Source: a virus. From it: 34,353 nucleotides of DNA. The notes under the pieces were generated by a model, which was not told the DNA's origin, did no database searches, and saw nothing but the letters and a program-made list of their open reading frames with translations. Location: positions 1-34,353 of IMG/VR virus record IMGVR_UViG_3300020436_000037; one strand, 5' to 3'. This document shows, piece after piece, positions 32,655 through 34,353 of the stretch (position 1 is its first letter; every line of letters begins with the position of its first letter). The position numbers were made by a program, and so were the translations under genes.

Positions 32655-32709
32655 TGGTCGTATCCGGTAGCACAAGCCTCAGCGGTTTTATCCGAGTCTT
32701 CAACGACCA
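32655..32709 (-). ncRNA. Candidate small structured RNA next to the tRNA
   Basis: This 55-nt segment is about half G+C in a genome near 30%, and its ends are a perfect 7-bp stem TGGTCGT/ACGACCA. Inner bases can form a further hairpin (CTCGG/CTGAG). It begins 3 nt after the tRNA-Ala 3' end. A 20-codon frame (32648-32710) coincides with it but has no ribosome binding site. In T4 two stable non-tRNA RNAs lie in the tRNA cluster, which makes a third type of RNA here plausible. Confidence 0.4.
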
Positions 32710-32712
32710 TTG

Positions 32713-32785
32713 TGGAGATGACAGGATTCGAACCTGCGACCCCTACAGTGCAAGTGTAGTGCTCTCCCAACTGAGCTACATCCCC
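32713..32785 (-). tRNA. tRNA-Ala (anticodon UGC)
   Basis: The 73-nt minus-strand sequence folds as a normal tRNA: acceptor GGGGATG/CATCTCC with a G3-U70 pair (the alanine identity element), discriminator A, D arm GCTC/GAGC, anticodon stem CTACA/TGTAG with loop CTTGCAC (anticodon TGC at 32750-32752), and T arm GCAGG TTCGAAT CCTGT. CCA is not encoded. It lies 10 nt behind a small membrane gene. Confidence 0.95.
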
Positions 32786-32795
32786 AATATTATAA

Positions 32796-32954
32796 TTAGT
32801 ATCTCTCTTCATATAATTTAAGAATTATTCCAACTATGGAAGCTACAACTATTGTAACAATAGTAGGTATTATGAACCCATACATCCATACATTGAACCA
32901 ATAGTATGCATTAGCTAATAATAATAATATCATTCCCCAATTAAGCTTTACCAT
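32796..32954 (-). CDS. Small double-span membrane protein
   Basis: This 52-residue protein (MVKLNWGMILLLLANAYYWFNVWMYG and then IIPTIVTIVVASIVGIILKLYEERY) has two hydrophobic helices. The start at 32954 is chosen over an upstream ATG because GGAGGCAAT lies directly in front. Its start overlaps the end of the 32941-33177 gene by 14 nt. Function unknown. Confidence 0.6.
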   Translation of the reverse strand: MVKLNWGMILLLLANAYYWFNVWMYGFIIPTIVTIVVASIVGIILKLYEERY

Positions 32955-33177
32955 ATTGCCTCCACATATCATTAGCAGTTTCCATTTCACCTGCGGTTAA
33001 TAGTCTATCTTCTGATTCATAATATTCTATTCTATCTTGAACCCATCTATAATCTGGTTCATCGATATTCATCTTCTCACCATAATACATTTCAATAGCT
33101 GTACCTAGTTTTTTTAGCTTACCGAATATTATATCCCATACACTTTTATCGAATTTCGGTTTATTAGTTGGTTTCAT
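32941..33177 (-). CDS. Small protein with C-terminal NDMWRQYG motif
   Basis: This 78-residue protein is basic at the N-terminus (MKPTNKPKFDKSVWDIIFGKLKKL) and has a DEPDYRWVQDRIEYYES middle and an EMETANDMWRQYGKA end. The last residues match those of two neighbours (see 31912-32199 and 33164-33532). The AAGGAGACAT site fixes the ATG. It starts inside the end of the previous gene (14-nt overlap). Function unknown. Confidence 0.6.
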   Translation of the reverse strand: MKPTNKPKFDKSVWDIIFGKLKKLGTAIEMYYGEKMNIDEPDYRWVQDRIEYYESEDRLLTAGEMETANDMWRQYGKA

Positions 33178-33532
33178 ATGTCTCCTTTAGTTTATTATAT
33201 TTACCCCATAAGTCATTCCAAAATTTAAAATCACCAACTCTAAACTTGGGGTTAGTTTTAGAGCCTGGTTTAATTGTTAGCATCATATCATTTACTTGGT
33301 CGAAATCATCTCTCATATGCTTAAGTAGTAGACCCATAGCGTTTGGTAGACCATTACTATCAGTAAGTTTGTTTGGAAACTTTCTCTTATGTAGAATAAT
33401 AACTTTATATATCTCTTTACTCAATATATCTAATTTATTTCTAATCATCTGGTATGTATCTTTTTTATCTATCATATCTATTATCTCACTTACATCATAC
33501 GATGTTGGTAATATGGAACTCTGGTCAACCAC
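33164..33532 (-). CDS. Small protein with C-terminal NDLWGKYN motif, GTG start
   Basis: This 122-residue helical protein has a TYQMIRNKLDILSKEIYKVI segment and ends FRVGDFKFWNDLWGKYNKLKETYETN. It starts at GTG because a stop (TAG) lies two codons upstream and no ATG is near. The shared W-x-x-Y ending links it to two neighbouring genes. Function unknown. Confidence 0.55.
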   Translation of the reverse strand: MVDQSSILPTSYDVSEIIDMIDKKDTYQMIRNKLDILSKEIYKVIILHKRKFPNKLTDSNGLPNAMGLLLKHMRDDFDQVNDMMLTIKPGSKTNPKFRVGDFKFWNDLWGKYNKLKETYETN

Positions 33533-33561
33533 TCGCTACCCAATGGGATTGTTTACCCAAC

Positions 33562-33711
33562 CTAAGCCTTGTCCGTTGTAAGTTCCATATCACTAGTATA
33601 ACCATTCATTTTATTAATATTATCATTAACACAACTAGAACAGGTAATCTTAACTGCATCTTCACTACATTCTGTTTCTGTACCACATACTTTACAATCT
33701 AATGTATCCAT
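33562..33711 (-). CDS. Small zinc-ribbon-like protein
   Basis: This 49-residue protein has two cysteine pairs, CKVCGTETECS and CSSC (about residues 6-28), a typical short zinc ribbon, and an acidic tail. The start at 33711 (TAATG with the previous stop, GGAGTAGC in front) is preferred over an ATG 12 codons upstream. Function unknown. Confidence 0.6.
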   Translation of the reverse strand: MDTLDCKVCGTETECSEDAVKITCSSCVNDNINKMNGYTSDMELTTDKA

Positions 33712-34043
33712 TAAGCTACTCCAATTGAATCTAAATTCATATAACAATTATTCACATTTTCCCAATGTGACCAAGTATTAGTTCTCCACTCTGTATAACC
33801 ATAGTGAATTTGACTTGGATTATCTACATCATAACCAATGTGTTCATCTAAGAAACCAATCAACACTATAAGGTCTTCAGAACTTAAATTCTCAATCCAC
33901 TCATTAGATGTTTCGAATACATTAACACCCATCATTTCATCAGCTTCTGATGAAGTTTCAGGTTCTTCATTACAATTAATTGGAAATACCAAACCCTCAG
34001 AAGTAATGGTAGAACCAACACTATTTAAATCAATATAACTCAT
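33711..34043 (-). CDS. Acidic protein of unknown function, first in its unit
   Basis: This 110-residue protein starts MSYIDLNSVGSTITSEGLVFPINCNEEPETSSEADEM and then carries SNEWIENLSSEDLIVLIGFLDEHIGYDVDNP. It is rich in Asp and Glu. It is the first gene behind promoter P5, which has a leader of about 20 nt and a clear AGGAGAAAATAA site. No family was recognised. Confidence 0.55.
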   Translation of the reverse strand: MSYIDLNSVGSTITSEGLVFPINCNEEPETSSEADEMMGVNVFETSNEWIENLSSEDLIVLIGFLDEHIGYDVDNPSQIHYGYTEWRTNTWSHWENVNNCYMNLDSIGVA

Positions 34044-34069
34044 TTATTTTCTCCTTTTAATTATACTAT

Positions 34070-34099
34070 AATATACGAGCTTTTATAAGTACTTGTCAA
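34070..34099 (-). promoter_or_regulatory. Sigma70-like promoter P5
   Basis: A minus-strand A-tract and GCTC precede a consensus TTGACA (34094-34099), an 18-bp spacer with AAAAGCTCG and TATATT (34070-34075). It lies directly behind the apt stop codon; an AGCTTTTT/AAAAAGCT inverted repeat at its upstream edge could serve as a weak terminator. Confidence 0.85.
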
Positions 34100-34116
34100 G
34101 AGCTTTTTTTAAAAAG

Positions 34117-34353
34117 CTAATATTTTACAACGCTCTCATATGGAATATCTAGTATTGGATTAAACTTAGTAATCTCTACTAAGAATAGTGCACCTGTTGG
34201 GTCATAACCACCTTTATTAAGAACTTTTATTGCACCACCTATTGTTCCACCTGTTGCAATAACATCATCTACAATAAGAACTTTACCACTACCGTTCTGA
34301 ACTTCCATTTGTGCTTCACCATATTCTAGTTTATGCTTAACAATAGATGTTTC
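34117..34353 (-). CDS. apt: Adenine phosphoribosyltransferase, C-terminal part (runs off the window)
   Basis: The last about 78 residues are seen: ETSIVKHKLEYGEAQMEVQ followed by the PRPP-binding motif VLIVDDVIATGGT and ending ILDIPYESVVKY. The order KLEYG, then about 10 residues, then VLIVDDxxATGGT matches bacterial Apt, which joins adenine to PRPP to make AMP. The reading frame is open to the edge of the window. Together with the GMP reductase-like enzyme it points to purine salvage and interconversion. Xanthine or hypoxanthine transferase activity is less likely but cannot be ruled out from the fragment. Confidence 0.85.
   Translation of the reverse strand, partial: ETSIVKHKLEYGEAQMEVQNGSGKVLIVDDVIATGGTIGGAIKVLNKGGYDPTGALFLVEITKFNPILDIPYESVVKY

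Noticed and set aside
32648-32710. A 20-codon frame beside the tRNA
   Set aside because: No ribosome binding site, and its start lies 3 nt from the tRNA end; a structured RNA explains the GC content and terminal stem better.
33168-33581. Open frame of 137 codons on the plus strand
   Set aside because: It covers a minus-strand gene with a motif shared by neighbours, and its product is a Leu/Ser-rich mirror with no plausible start signals.
34100-34116. AGCTTTTT/AAAAAGCT inverted repeat after apt as a terminator
   Set aside because: The stem is only A-T pairs at its core with no clear U-tract of its own, and it is better explained as the A-tract of promoter P5.
1-34353. CRISPR arrays, insertion sequences, attachment sites
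   Set aside because: No regular repeat-spacer array, transposase or integrase, and no tRNA-linked att duplication was seen.

Overview
The window is part of the genome of a tailed phage, a T4-like (contractile-tail) myovirus of the marine plankton type. It is strongly AT-rich (about 30% GC by eye). Every recognisable gene, the tmRNA and the tRNA lie on the minus strand, so the functional order runs from 34353 down to 1. The diagnosis rests on a gp55-type late sigma factor, a baseplate block (gp5-like spike, gp25, gp6) and the small conserved proteins that accompany them in cyanophage- and pelagic-type T4-like phages. The host was not identified. An encoded outer-membrane barrel with a signal peptide points to a Gram-negative host. 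The one-piece tmRNA argues against groups that use split tmRNA (most alphaproteobacteria and marine picocyanobacteria). Most genes have clear AGGAG-type ribosome binding sites.

Layout in transcription order. 34353-30698: the end of an adenine phosphoribosyltransferase gene, a run of small mostly unknown genes, tRNA-Ala(UGC), a probable small structured RNA, a phosphomannomutase-like HAD enzyme and a mini Smr-domain protein, closed by a terminator. 30648-27752: an unknown gene, a J-domain protein, a coiled-coil membrane protein that appears to start at ATT, and translation initiation factor IF-3. 27686-24867: a zinc-ribbon protein, peptide deformylase, a GMP reductase/IMP dehydrogenase-family enzyme and Hsp20. 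24718-21102: small genes, a complete tmRNA, a trypsin-like protease, an outer-membrane beta-barrel and two small membrane proteins, closed by a strong terminator. 20966-18945: HD hydrolase, two small conserved proteins and gp55, closed by a terminator. 18844-953: baseplate and tail/fibre genes. 944-1: RuvC-like resolvase and the start of a DNA primase.

Regulation can partly be read from the sequence. Five copies of a stereotyped sigma70-like promoter (A-tract, GCTC, TTGACt, 18-bp spacer that repeats the AAAGCTC word, TATATT) open the primase unit and four accessory units. A second AT-rich motif (about TAYTTATWWATRGA on the minus strand) precedes the structural operons and also hsp20, the tmRNA unit, the porin, the J-protein and other genes. 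It is the best candidate for the gp55-dependent late promoter.

The most distinctive theme is control of host translation: IF-3, peptide deformylase, tRNA-Ala, tmRNA and an Smr-domain protein occur within about 9 kb, alongside two chaperone genes (Hsp20 and a J-protein). A second theme is modification of the cell: purine salvage and interconversion, a phosphomannomutase-like enzyme, and an encoded porin-like protein.
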